DNA of 64,000 nt. Source: Amblyomma americanum (Eukaryota > Arthropoda > Arachnida > Ixodida > Ixodidae). Numbering within the stretch: position 1 is the stretch's first letter; the number at the start of each line of letters is the position of its first letter. The notes below the pieces were generated by a model, which searched no databases, was not told where the DNA came from, and saw only the letters and a program-made list of their open reading frames with translations. The position numbers and the translations under genes were made by a program. Location: NCBI RefSeq assembly GCF_052857255.1, contig NW_027526657.1:1-64000 (forward strand), given 5' to 3'. Positions 23,483 through 36,093 of this stretch are shown here, one piece after another.

Positions 23483-26400
23483 GCTCGTTTCGGTTTAAAA
23501 CAGCTTGTTTCGCTGTATTAAGCAAGAATACATGCTTTTCGCGCAGTTATAAGAGAAAAAGTTTTGACGCGTATCAGAGGAACACTTCTAAAACTGATGT
23601 GTTCAGATTTAGCTCGTTTCGGTCTAAAACAGCTTGTTTCGCTGTATTAAGCAAGAATACATGCTTTTCGTGCAGTTATAAGAGAAAAAGTTTTGACGCG
23701 TATCAGAGGAACACTTGTAAAACCGATGTGTTCAGATTTAGCTCGTTTCGGTCTAAAACAGCTTGTTTCGTTGTATTAAGCACGAATACATGCTTTACGC
23801 GCAGTTATAGAAGAAAAAGTTTTGACGCGTATCAGAGACACTTGTAAAACCGATGTGTTGTGATTTAGCTCGTTTCGGTCTAAAACAGCTTGTTTCGTTG
23901 TATTAAGCAAGAATACATGCTTTTCGCGCAGTTATAAGAGAAAAAGTTTTGACGAGTATCACGTGGAACACTTGTAATACCGATGTGTTGTGATTTAGCT
24001 CGTTTCGGTTTAAAACAGCTTGTTTCGCTGTATTAAGCAAGAATACATGCTTTTCGCGCAGTTATAAGAGAAAAAGTTTTGACGCGTATCAGAGGAACAC
24101 TTGTAAAACTGATGTGTTCAGATTTAGCTCGTTTCGGTCTGAAACAGCTTGTTTCGTTGTATTAGGCACGAATACATGCTTTTCGCGCAGTTATAAGAGA
24201 AAAAGTTTAGACGTGTATCAGAGGTACACTTGTAAAACCGATGTGTTGTGATTTAGCTCGTTTCGGTCTAAAACAGCTTGTTTCGTAGTATTAAGCAAGA
24301 ATACATGCTTTTCGCGCAGTTATAAGAGAAAAAGTTTTGACGCCTATTAGAGAGACACTTGTAAAACCGATGTGTTATGATTTAGCTCGTTTCGGTCTAA
24401 AACAGCTTGTTTCGTTGTATTAAGCAAGAATACATGCTTTTCGCGCAGTTATAAGAGAAAGTTTTGACGAGTATCACGTGGATACTTGTAAAACCGATGT
24501 GTTCAGATTTAGCTCGTTTCGGTCTAAAACAGATTGTTTCATTGTATTAAGCAAGAATACATGCTTTACGCGCAGTTATAGAAGAAAAAGTTTTGACGCG
24601 TATCAGAGAGACACTTGTAAAACCGATGTGTTGTGATTTAGCTCGTTTCGGTCTAAAACAGCTTGTTTCGTTGTATTAAGCAATAATACATGCTTTTCGC
24701 GCAGTTATAAGAGAAAAAGTTTTGACGAGTATCACGTGCATACTTGTAAAACCGATGTGTTCAGATTTAGCTCGTTTCGGTCTAAAACAGCTTGTTTCGT
24801 TGTATTAAGCACGAATACATGCTTTTCGCGCAGTTATAAGAGAAAAAGTTTTGACGAGTATCACGTGGAACACTTGTAATACCGATGTGTTGTGATTTAG
24901 CTCGTTTCGGTTTAAAACAGCTTGTTTCGCTGTATTAGGCAAGAATACATGCTTTTCGCGCAGTTATAAGAGAAAAAGTTTTGACGCGTATCAGAGGAAC
25001 ACTTGTAAAACCGATGTGTTCAGATTTAGCTCGTTTCGGTCTGAAACAGCTTGTTTCGTTGTATTAAGCACGAATACATGCTTTTCGCGCAGTTATAAGA
25101 GAAAAAGTTTAGACGCGTATCAGAGGAACACTTGTAAAACCGATGTGTTGTGATTTAGCTCGTTTCGGTGTAAAACAGCTTGTTTCGTAGTATTAAGCAA
25201 GAATACATGCTTTTCGCGCAGTTATAAGAGAAAAAGTTTTGACGCGTATTAGAGGAACACTTGTAAAACCTTTGTGTTGTGATTTAGCTCGTTTCGGTCT
25301 AAAACAGCTTGTTTAGCTGTATTAAGCAAGAATACATGCTTTTCGCGCAGTTATAAGAGAAAAAGTTTTGACGCGTGTCACAGGGACACTTGTAATACCG
25401 ATGTGTTCAGATTTAGCTCGTTTCGGTCTAAAACAACTTGTTTCGTTGTATTAAGCACGAATACATGCTTTACGCGCAGTTATAGAAGAAAGAGTTTTGA
25501 CGCCTATTAGAGAGACACTTGTAAAACGGATGTGTTATGATTTAGCTCGTTTCGGTCTAAAACAGCTTGTTTCGTTGTATTAAGCAAGAATACATGCTTT
25601 TCGCGCAGTTATAAGAGAGAAAGTTTTGACGAGTATCACGTGGATACTTGTAAAACCGATGTGTTCAGATTTAGCTCGTTTCGGTCTAAAACAGCTTGTT
25701 TCGCTGTATTAAGCACGAATACATGCTTTTCGCGCAGTTATAAGAGAAAAAGCTTTAAAGGCGTGTCACAGGGACACTTGTAAAACCGATGTGTTCAGAT
25801 TTACCTCGTTTCGGTCTAAAACAGCTTGTTTCGTAGGACTAAGCACGAATACATGCTTTTCGCGCAGCTATAAGAGAAAAAAGAGTTGACGCGTATCAGA
25901 GGAACACTTGTAAAACCGATGTGTTGTGATTTAGCTCGTTTCGGTCTAAAACAGCTTGTTTCGCTGTATTAGGCAATAATACATGCTTTTCGCGCAGTTA
26001 TAAGAGAATAAAATTTGACGCGTATCAGAGGAACACTTGTAAAACCGATGTGTTGTGATTTAGCTCGTTTTGGTCTAAAACAGCTTGTTTCGCTGTATTA
26101 AGCAGGAATACATGCTTTTCGCGCAGTTATAGGAGAAAAAGTTTTAAAGGCATGTCACAAGGACACTTGTAAAACCGATGTGTTCAGATTTACCCCGTTT
26201 CGGTCTAAAACAGCTTGTTTCGTTGGACTAAGCAAGAATACATGCTTTTCGCGCAGTTATAAGAGAAAAAAGTTTTGATGCGTATCAGAGGAACACTTGT
26301 AAAACCGATGTTTTCAGATTTAGCTCGTTTCGGTCTAAAACAGCTTGTTTCGTTGTATTAAGCAAGAATACATGCTTTTCGCGCAGTTATAAGAGAAAAA

Positions 26401-28909
26401 GTTTTGACGCGTATCAGAGGAACACTTGTAAAACCGATGTGTTGTGATTTAGCTCATTTCGGTCTAAAACAGCTTGTTTCGCTGTATTAAGCAAGAATAC
26501 ATGCTTTTCGCGCAGTTATAAGAGAAAAAGTTTTGACGCGTATCAGAGGAACACTTGTAAAACCGATGTGTTGTGATTTAGCTCGTTTCGGTCTAAAACA
26601 GCTTGTTTCGCTGTATTAATCAAGAATACATGCTTTTCGCGCAGTTATAAGAGAAAAAGTTTTGACGCGTATCAGAGGAACACTTGTAAAACCGATGTGT
26701 TGTGATTTAGCTCGTTTCGGTCTAAAACAGCTTGTTTCGTTGGACTAAGCAAGAATACATGCTTTTCGCGCAGTTATAAGAGAAAAAAGTTTTGATGCGT
26801 ATCAGAGGAACACTTGTAAAACCGATGTTTTCAGATTTAGCTCGTTTCGGTCTAAAACAGCTTGTTTCGTTGTATTAAGCAAGAATACATGCTTTTCGCG
26901 CAGTTATAAGAGAAAAAGTTTTGACGAGTATCACGTGGATACTTGTAAAACCGATGTGTTCAGATTTAGCTCGTTTCGGTCTAAAACAGCTTGTTTCGTT
27001 GTATTAAGCACGAATACATGCTTTTCGCGCAGTTATAAGAGAAAAAGTTTTGACGAGTATCACGTGGAACACTTGTATACCGATGTGTTGTTATTTAGCT
27101 CGTTTCGGTCTAAAACAGCTTGATTTGCTGTGTTAAGCAAGAATACATGCTTTTCGCGCAGTTATAAAAGAAAAAGTTTTGACGCGTATCAGAGGAACAC
27201 TTGTAAAACCGATGTGTTGTGATTTAGCTCATTTCGGTCTAAAACAGCTTGGTTTCGCTGTATTAAGCAAGAATACATGCTTTTCGCGCAGCTTATAAGA
27301 GAAAAGTTTTGACGAGTATCACGTGGATACGTGTAAAACCGATGTGTTCAGATTTAGCTCGTTTCGGTCTAAAACAGCTTGTTTCGTTGTATTAAGCAAG
27401 AATACATGCTTTTCGCGCAGTTATAAGAGAAAAAGTTTTGACGAGTATCACGTGGATACTTGTAAAACCGATGTGTTCAGATTTAGCTCGTTTCGGTCAA
27501 AAACAGCTTGTTTCGTTGTATTAAGCACGAATACATGCTTTTCGCGCAGTTATAAGAGAAAAAGTTTTGACGAGTATCACGTGGAACACTTGTAATACCG
27601 ATGTGTTGTGATTTGGCACGTTTCGGTCTAAAACAGCTTGTTTCGTTGTATTAAGCAAGAATACATGCTTTTCGCGCAGTTATAAGAGAAAAAGTTTAGA
27701 CGCGTATCAGAGGAACAATTGTAAAACCGATGTGTTGTGATTTAGCTCGTTTCGGTCTAAAACAGCTTGTTTTCCTGTATTAAGCAGAAATACATGCTTT
27801 TCGCGCAGTGATAAGAGAAAAAAGCTTTAAAGGCGTGTCACAGGGACACTTGTAAAACCGATGTGTTCAGATTTACCTCGTTTCTGTCTAAAACAGCTTG
27901 TTTCGTTGGACTAAGCACGAATACATGCTTTTCGCGCAGCTATAAGAGAAAAAAGAGTTGACGCGTATCAGAGGAACACTTGTAAAACCGATGTGTTGTG
28001 ATTTAGCTCGTTTCGGTCTAAACAGCTTGTTTCGCTGTATTAAGCAGGAATACATGCTTTTCGCGCAGTTATAAGAGAAAAAGTTTTAAAGGCATGTCAC
28101 AAGGACACTTGTAAAACCGATGTGTTCAGATTTACCCCGTTTCGGTCTAAAACAGCTTGTTTCGTTGGACTAAGCAAGAATGCATGCTTTTTGCGCAGTT
28201 ATAGAGAAAAAAGTTTTGATGCGTATCAGAGGAACACTTGTAAAACCGATGTTTTCAGATTTAGCTCGTTTCGGTCTAAAACAGCTTGTTTCGTTGTATT
28301 AAGCAAGAATACATGCTTTTCGCGCAGTTATAAGAGAAAAAGTTTTGACGCGTATTAGAGAGACACTTGTAAAACCGATGTGTTGTGATTTAGCTCGTTT
28401 CGGTCTAAAACAGCTTGTTTCGTTGTATTAAGCAAGAAATACATGCTTTTCGCGCAGTTATAAGGGAAAGTTTTGACGCGTATCAGAGGAACACTTGTAA
28501 AACCGATGTGTTGTGATTTAGCTCGTTTCGGTCTAAAACAGCTTGTTTCGCTGTATTAAGCACGAATACATGCTTTTCGCGCAGTTATAAGAGAAAAAGT
28601 TTAGACGCGTATGAGAGGAACAATTGTAAAACCGATGTGTTGTGATTTAGCTCGTTTCGGTCTAAAACAGCTTGTTTTCCTGTATTAAGCAGAAATACAT
28701 GCTTTTCGCGCAGTGATAAGAGAAAAAGCTTTAAAGGCGTGTCACAGGGACACTTGTAAAACCGATGTGTTCAGATTTACCTCGTTTCTGTCTAAAACAG
28801 CTTGTTTCGTTGGACTAAGCACGAATACATGCTTTTCGCGCAGCTATAAGAGAAAAAAGAGTTGACGCGTATCAGAGGAACACTTGTAAAACCGATGTGT
28901 TGTGATTTA
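23483..28909. repeat. 42-monomer tandem duplication, copy B (5,427 bp)
   Basis: Same order as 18056-23482. In the first ~3.5 kb I noticed two differences: cacttctaaaactg for cacttgtaaaactg at 23586, and ttataggag for ttataagag at 26129. From about 27.0 kb private indels begin: ttgtatacc (27076), cttggtttcg (27250), gcagcttataag (27290), ttatagagaaa (28200), agaaatac (28437). The copy ends near 28909, where the sequence continues into the N-L-M part that copy A lost at its junction. Confidence 0.9.
25752..26405. repeat. Cassette K-N-O-L-M, duplicate of the 20.3 kb copy
   Basis: Same length and diagnostic bases as the copy 5,427 bp upstream, including gtaggactaag and gaataaaatttg. The only change noticed is ttataggag before L. 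It confirms that the cassette was carried along with the 42-monomer duplication. Confidence 0.88.
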
Positions 28910-29381
28910 GCTCGTTTCGGTCTAAACAGCTTGTTTCGCTGTATTAAGCAGGAATACATGCTTTTCGCGCAGTTATAAGAGAAAAAGTTTTAAAGGCATG
29001 TCACAAGGACACTTGTAAAACCGATGTGTTCAGATTTACCCCCGTTTCGGTCAAACAGCTTGTTTCGTTGGACTAAGCAAGAATGCATGCTTTTCGCGCA
29101 GTTATAAGAGAAAAAAGTTTTGATGGCGTATCAGAGGAACACTTGTAAAACCGATGTTTTCAGATTTAGCTCGTTTCGGTCTAAAACAGCTTGTTTCGTT
29201 GTATTAAGCAAGAATACATGCTTTTCGCGCAGTTATAAGAGAAAAAGTTTTGACGCGTATTAGAGAGACACTTGTAAACCGATGTGTTGTGATTTAGCTC
29301 GTTTCGCGTCTAAAACAGCTTGTTTCGTTGTATTAAGCAAGAATACATGCTTTTTCGCGCAGTTATAAGAGAAAAAGTTTT
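27824..29381. repeat. Tandem seven-monomer blocks K-N-L-M-T-R-r then K-N-L-M-T
   Basis: Two successive copies start at K 27824 and K 28728, about 904 bp apart. The second runs K-N-L-M-T and then joins an E monomer with cgtggatacgtg at 29382. The stretch is dense in private indels: acccccg (29040), ggtcaaacagc (29050), gatggcg (29123), gtaaaccg (29276), ttcgcgtc (29306), gctttttcgcg (29350). The T-R-r-K-N-L-M-T order from 28347 recurs 4,518 bp away at 32865. Confidence 0.83.
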
Positions 29382-32300
29382 GACGAGTATCACGTGGATA
29401 CGTGTAAAACCGATGTGTTCAGATTTAGCTCGTTTCGGTCTAAAACAGCTTGTTTCGTTGTATTAAGCAAGAATACATGCTTTTCGCGCAGTTATAAGAG
29501 AAAAAGTTTTGACGCGTATTAGAGAGACACTTGTAAAACCGATGTGTGTGTGATTTAGCTCTTTTCGGTCTAAAACAGCTTGTTTCGTTGTATTAAGCAA
29601 GAATACATGCTTTTCGCGCAGTTATAAGAGAAAAAGTTTTGACGAGTATCACGTGGATACTTGTAAAACCGATGTGTTCAGATTTAGCTCGTTTCGGTCA
29701 AAAACAGCTTGTTTCGTTGTATTAAGCACGAATACATGCTTTTCGCGCAGTTAAAAGAGAAAAAGTTTTGACGAGTATCACGTGGAACACTTGTAATACC
29801 GATGTGTTGTGATTTAGCTCGTTTCGGTCTAAAACAGCTTGTTTCGCTGTATTAAGCAAGAATACATGCTTTTCGCGCCGTTATAAGAGAAAAAGTTTTG
29901 ACGCGTATCAGAGGAACACTTGTAAAACCGATGTGTTGTGATTAAGCTCATTTCGGTCTAAAACAGCTTGTTTCGCTGTATTAAGCAAGAATACATGCTT
30001 TTCGCGCAGTTATAAGAGAAAAAGTTTTGACGCGTATCAGAGGAACACTTGTAAAACCGATGTGTTGTGATTTAGCTCGTTTCGGTCTAAAACAGCTTGT
30101 TTCGCTGTATTAATCAAGAATACATGCTTTTCGCGCAGTTATAGGAGAAAAAGTTTTGACGAGTATCACGTGGATACTTGTAAAACCGAAGTGTTCAGAT
30201 TTAGCTCGTTTCGGTCTAAAACAGCTTGTTTCGTTGTATTAAGCACGAATACATGCTTTTCGCGCAGTTATAAGAGAAAAAGTTTTGACGAGTATCACGT
30301 GGAACACTTGTAATACCGATGTGTTGTGATTTAGCTCGTTTCGGTCTAAAACAGCTTGTCTCGCTGTATTAAGCAAGAATACATGCTTTTCGTGCAGTTA
30401 TAAGAGAAAAAGTTTTGACGCGTATCAGAGGAACACTTGTAAAACCGATGTGTTCAGATTTAGCTCGTTTCGTCTAAAACAGCTTGTTTCGTTGTATTAA
30501 GCACGAATACATGCTTTACGCGCAGTTATAGAAGAAAAAGTTTTGACGCGTATCAGAGACACTTGTAAAACCGATGTGTTGTGATTTAGCTCGTTTCGGT
30601 CTAAAACAGCTTGTTTCGTTGTATTAAGCAAGAATACATGCTTTTCGCGCAGTTATAAGAGAAAAAGTTTTGACGAGTATCACGTGGATACTTGTAAAAC
30701 CGATGTGTTCAGATTAAGCTCGTTTCGGTCTAAAACAGCTTGTTTCGTTGTATTAAGCACGAATACATGCTTTTCGCGCAGTTATAAGAGAAAAAGTTTT
30801 GACGAGTATCACGTGGAACACTTGTAATACCGATGTGTTGTGATTTAGCTCGTTTCGGTTTTAAAACAGCTTGTTTCGCTGTATTAAGCAAGAATACATG
30901 CTTTTCGCGCAGTTATAAGAGAAAAAGTTTTGACGCGTATCAGAGGAACACTTGTAAAACTGATGTGTTCAGATTTAGCTCGTTTCGGTCTGAAACACCT
31001 TGTTTCGTTGTATTAGGCACGAATACATGCTTTTCGCGCAGTTATAAGAGAAAAAGTTTAGACGTGTATCAGAGGAACACTTGTAAAACCGATGTGTTGT
31101 GATTTAGCTCGTTTCGGTCTAAAACAGCTTGTTTCGTAGTATTAAGCAAGAATACATGCTTTTCGCGCAGTTATAAGAGAAAAAGTTTTGACGCGTATTA
31201 GAGGAACGCTTGTAAAACCTTTGTGTTGTGATTTAGCTCGTTTCGGTCTAAAACAGCTTGTTTCGCTGTATTAAGCAAGAATACATGCTTTTCGCGCAGT
31301 TATAAGAGAAAAAGTTTTGACGCGTGTCACAGGGACACTTGTAAAACCGATGTGTTCAGATTTAGCTCGTTTCGGTCTAAAACAACTTGTTTCGTTGTAT
31401 TAAGCACGAATACATGCTTTACGCGCAGTTATAGAAGAAAAAGTTTTGACGCCTATTAGAGAGGACACTTGTAAAACCGATGTGTTATGATTTAGCTCGT
31501 TTCGGTCTAAAACAGCTTGTTTCGTTGTATTAAGCAAGAATACATGCTTTTCGCGCAGTTATAAGAGAAATTTTTGACGAGTATCACGTGGATGCTTGTA
31601 AAACCGATGTGTTCAGATTTTGCTCGTTTCGGTCTAAAACAGCTTGTTTCATTGTATTAAGCAAGAATACATGCTTTACGCGCAGTTATAGAAGAAAAAG
31701 TTTTGACGCGTATCAGAGAGACACTTGTAAAACCGATGTGTTGTGATTTAGCTCGTTTCGGTCTAAAACAGCTTGTTTCGTTGTATTAAGCAAGAATACA
31801 TGCTTTTCGCGCAGTTATAAGAGAAAAAGTTTTGACGAGTATCACGTGCATACTTGTAAAACCGATGTGTTCAGATTTAGCTCGTTCGGTCTGAAACAGC
31901 TTGTTTCGTTGTATTAAGCACGAATACATGCTTTTCGCGCAGTTGTAAGAGAAAAAGTTTTGACGAGTATCACGTGGAATACTTGTAATACCGATGTGTT
32001 GTGATTTAGCTCGTTTCGGTTTAAAACAGCTTGTTTCGCTGTATTAAGCAAGAATACATGCTTTTCGCGCAGTTATAAGAGAAAAAGTTTAGACGCGTAT
32101 CAGAGGAACACTTGTAAAACCGATGTGTTGTGATTTAGCTCGTTTCGGTGTAAAACAGCTTGTTTCGTAGTATTAAGCAAGAATACATGCTTTTCGCGCA
32201 GTTATAAGAGAAAAAGTTTTGACGCGTATTAGAGGAACACTTGTAAAACCGATGTGTTGTGATTTAGCTCTTTTCGGTCTAAAACAGCTTGTTTCGTTGT

Positions 32301-32850
32301 ATTAAGCAAGAATACATGCTTTTCGCGCAGTTATAAGAGAAAAAGTTTTGACGAGTATCACGTGGATACTTGTAAAACCGATGTGTTCAGATTTAGCTCG
32401 TTTCGGTCTAAAACAGCTTGTTTCGTTGTATTAAGCAAGAATACATGCTTTTCGCGCAGTTATAAGAGAGAAAGTTTTGACGAGTATCACGTGGATACTT
32501 GTAAAACCGATGTGTTCAGATTTAGCTCGTTTCGGTCTAAAACAGCTTGTTTCGTTGTATTAAGCAAGAATACATGCTTTACGCGCAGTTATAGAAGAAA
32601 AAGTTTTGACGCGTATCAGAGAGACACTTGTAAAACCGATGTGTTGTGATTTAGCTCGTTTCGGTCTAAAACAGCTTGTTTCGTTGTATTAAGCAAGAAT
32701 ACATGCTTTTCCCGCAGTTATAAGAGAAAAAGTTTTGACGAGTATCACGTGGATACTTGTAAAACCGAAGTGTTCAGATTTAGCTCGTTTCGGTCTAAAA
32801 CAGCTTGTTTCGCTGTATTAAGCACGAATACATGCTTTCGCGCAGCTATA
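29382..32850. repeat. Segmental duplication at 6,324 bp offset, copy A
   Basis: Matches 35707-39174. Landmarks include cagcttgtctcgctg (30352 and 36676), the X monomer, and the E pair from 32362 and 38686. Within it, copy A retains the Q (caacttg) to S pair at 31320-31580 that is merged in copy B, but lacks an R monomer (ctgaaac) near 32080 that copy B has near 38285. The offset therefore drops to about 6,195 bp between the two sites (gattttgctcg, 31617 and 37811) and returns to 6,324. Confidence 0.85.
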
Positions 32851-32864
32851 AGAGAAAAAGTTTT

Positions 32865-33769
32865 GACGCGTATTAGAGAGACACTTGTAAAACCGATGTG
32901 TTGTGATTTAGCTCGTTTCGGTCTAAAACAGCTTGTTTCGTTGTATTAAGCAAGAATACATGCTTTTCGCGCAGTTATAGGGGAAAAGTTTTGACGCGTA
33001 TCAGAGGAACACTTGTAAAACCGATGTGTTGTGATTTAGCTCGTTTCGGTCTAAAACAGCTTGTTTCGCTGTATTAAGCACGAATACATGCTTTTCGCGC
33101 AGTTATAAGAGAAAAAGTTTAGACGCGTATGAGAGGAACAATTGTAAAACCGATGTGTTGTGATTTAGCTCGTTTCGGTCTAAAACAGCTTGTTTTCCTG
33201 TATTAAGCAGAAATACATGCTTTTCGCGCAGTGATAAGAGAAAAAGCTTTAAAGGCGTGTCACAGGGACACTTGTAAAACCGATGTGTTCAGATTTACCT
33301 CGTTTCTGTCTAAAACAGCTTGTTTCGTTGGACTAAGCACGAATACATGCTTTTCGCGCAGCTATAAGAGAAAAAAGAGTTGACGCGTATCAGAGGAACA
33401 CTTGTAAAACCGATGTGTTGTGATTTAGCTCGTTTCGGTCTAAACAGCTTGTTTCGCTGTATTAAGCAGGAATACATGCTTTTCGCGCAGTTATAAGAGA
33501 AAAAGTTTTAAAGGCATGTCACAAGGACACTTGTAAAACCGATGTGTTCAGATTTACCCCGTTTCGGTCTAAAACAGCTTGTTTCGTTGGACTAAGCAAG
33601 AATGCATGCTTTTCGCGCAGTTATAAGAGAAAAAAGTTTTGATGCGTATCAGAGGAACACTTGTAAAACCGATGTTTTCAGATTTAGCTCGTTTCGGTCT
33701 AAAACAGCTTGTTTCGTTGTATTAAGCAAGAATACATGCTTTTCGCGCAGTTATAAGAGAAAAAGTTTT
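32865..33769. repeat. Block T-R-r-K-N-L-M, third lineage copy
   Basis: Corresponds to 28347-29251 at an offset of about 4,518 bp. It keeps the inherited marks cgtttctgtc, ggtctaaacagc, cgtatgagagg and aatgcatgc, and R is preceded by ataggggaaaag. It lacks most private indels of the 28-29 kb copy. The upstream border near 32850 is a switch from an E monomer with agctataag into T. Confidence 0.85.
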
Positions 33770-34931
33770 GACGCGTATTAGAGAGACACTTGTAAAACCG
33801 ATGTGTTGTGATTTAGCTCGTTTCGGTCTAAAACAGCTTGTTTCGTTGTATTAAGCAAGAATACATGCTTTTCGCGCAGTTATAAGAGAAAAAGTTTTGA
33901 CGAGTATCACGTGGATACTTGTAAAACCGATGTGTTCAGATTTAGCTCGTTTCGGTCTAAAACAGCTTGTTTCGTTGTATTAAGCACGAATACATGCTTT
34001 TCGCGCAGTTATAAGAGAAAAAGTTTTGACGAGTATCACGTGGAACACTTGTAATACCGATGTGTTGTTATTTAGCTCGTTTCGGTCTAAAACAGCTTGA
34101 TTTGCTGTATTAAGCAAGAATACATGCTTTTCGCGCAGTTATAAAAGAAAAAGTTTTGACGCGTATCAGAGGAACACTTGTAAAACCGATGTGTTCAGAT
34201 TTAGCTCGTTTCGGTCTGAAACAGCTTGTTTCGTTGTATTAAGCACGAATACATGCTTTTCGCGCAGTTATAAGAGAAAAAGTTTAGACGCGTATCAGAG
34301 GAACACTTGTAATACCGATGTGTTGTTATTTCGCTCGTTTCGGTCTAAAACAGCTTGATTTGCTGTATTAAGCAAGAATACATGCTTTTCGCGCAGTTAT
34401 AAAAGAAAAAGTTTTGACGCGTATCAGAGGAACACTTGTAAAACCGATGTGTTGTGATTTAGCTCGTTTCGGTCTAAAACAGCTTGTTTCGCTGTATTAA
34501 GCAAGAATACATGCTTTTCGCGCAGTTATAAGAGAAAAAGTTTTGACGAGTATCACGTGGATACGTGTAAACCCGATGTGTTCAGATTTAGCTCGTTTCG
34601 GTCTAAAACAGCTTGTTTCGTTGTATTAAGCAAGAATACATGCTTTTCGCGCAGTTATAAGAGAAAAAGTTTTGACGCGTATTAGAGAGACACTTGTAAA
34701 ACCGATGTGTTGTGATTTAGCTCTTTTCGGTCTAAAACAGCTTGTTTCGTTGTATTAAGCAAGAATACATGCTTTTCGCGCAGTTATAAGAGAAAAAGTT
34801 TTGACGAGTATCACGTGGATACTTGTAAAACCGATGTGTTCAGATTTAGCTCGTTTCGGTCAAAAACAGCTTGTTTCGTTGTATTAAGCACGAATACATG
34901 CTTTTCGCGCAGGTAAAAGAGAAAAAGTTTT
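33770..34931. repeat. Nine-monomer tandem duplication, copy A (1,162 bp)
   Basis: Order T, E, e (ttattt, gatttgctg), R (ctgaaac), r (taatacc, ttatttcgctcg), R, E (cgtggatacgtg), T (ctctttt), E (ggtcaaaaac, gcaggtaaaag). The rare ttatttcgctcg (34327) recurs at 35489 and gcaggtaaaag (34910) at 36072, an exact 1,162 bp shift. The one clear difference noticed is gtaaacccg (34567) for gtaaaaccg. Confidence 0.9.
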
Positions 34932-36093
34932 GACGCGTATTAGAGAGACACTTGTAAAACCGATGTGTTGTGATTTAGCTCGTTTCGGTCTAAAACAGCT
35001 TGTTTCGTTGTATTAAGCAAGAATACATGCTTTTCGCGCAGTTATAAGAGAAAAAGTTTTGACGAGTATCACGTGGATACTTGTAAAACCGATGTGTTCA
35101 GATTTAGCTCGTTTCGGTCTAAAACAGCTTGTTTCGTTGTATTAAGCACGAATACATGCTTTTCGCGCAGTTATAAGAGAAAAAGTTTTGACGAGTATCA
35201 CGTGGAACACTTGTAATACCGATGTGTTGTTATTTAGCTCGTTTCGGTCTAAAACAGCTTGATTTGCTGTATTAAGCAAGAATACATGCTTTTCGCGCAG
35301 TTATAAAAGAAAAAGTTTTGACGCGTATCAGAGGAACACTTGTAAAACCGATGTGTTCAGATTTAGCTCGTTTCGGTCTGAAACAGCTTGTTTCGTTGTA
35401 TTAAGCACGAATACATGCTTTTCGCGCAGTTATAAGAGAAAAAGTTTAGACGCGTATCAGAGGAACACTTGTAATACCGATGTGTTGTTATTTCGCTCGT
35501 TTCGGTCTAAAACAGCTTGATTTGCTGTATTAAGCAAGAATACATGCTTTTCGCGCAGTTATAAAAGAAAAAGTTTTGACGCGTATCAGAGGAACACTTG
35601 TAAAACCGATGTGTTGTGATTTAGCTCGTTTCGGTCTAAAACAGCTTGTTTCGCTGTATTAAGCAAGAATACATGCTTTTCGCGCAGTTATAAGAGAAAA
35701 AGTTTTGACGAGTATCACGTGGATACGTGTAAAACCGATGTGTTCAGATTTAGCTCGTTTCGGTCTAAAACAGCTTGTTTCGTTGTATTAAGCAAGAATA
35801 CATGCTTTTCGCGCAGTTATAAGAGAAAAAGTTTTGACGCGTATTAGAGAGACACTTGTAAAACCGATGTGTTGTGATTTAGCTCTTTTCGGTCTAAAAC
35901 AGCTTGTTTCGTTGTATTAAGCAAGAATACATGCTTTTCGCGCAGTTATAAGAGAAAAAGTTTTGACGAGTATCACGTGGATACTTGTAAAACCGATGTG
36001 TTCAGATTTAGCTCGTTTCGGTCAAAAACAGCTTGTTTCGTTGTATTAAGCACGAATACATGCTTTTCGCGCAGGTAAAAGAGAAAAAGTTTT
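34932..36093. repeat. Nine-monomer tandem duplication, copy B (1,162 bp)
   Basis: A near-exact repeat of 33770-34931 with the same nine monomer types. Its last three monomers (from E at 35707) also match 29382-29760, so the 6,324 bp block begins inside this copy. The copies therefore overlap in history, which places this duplication among the late events here. Confidence 0.9.
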
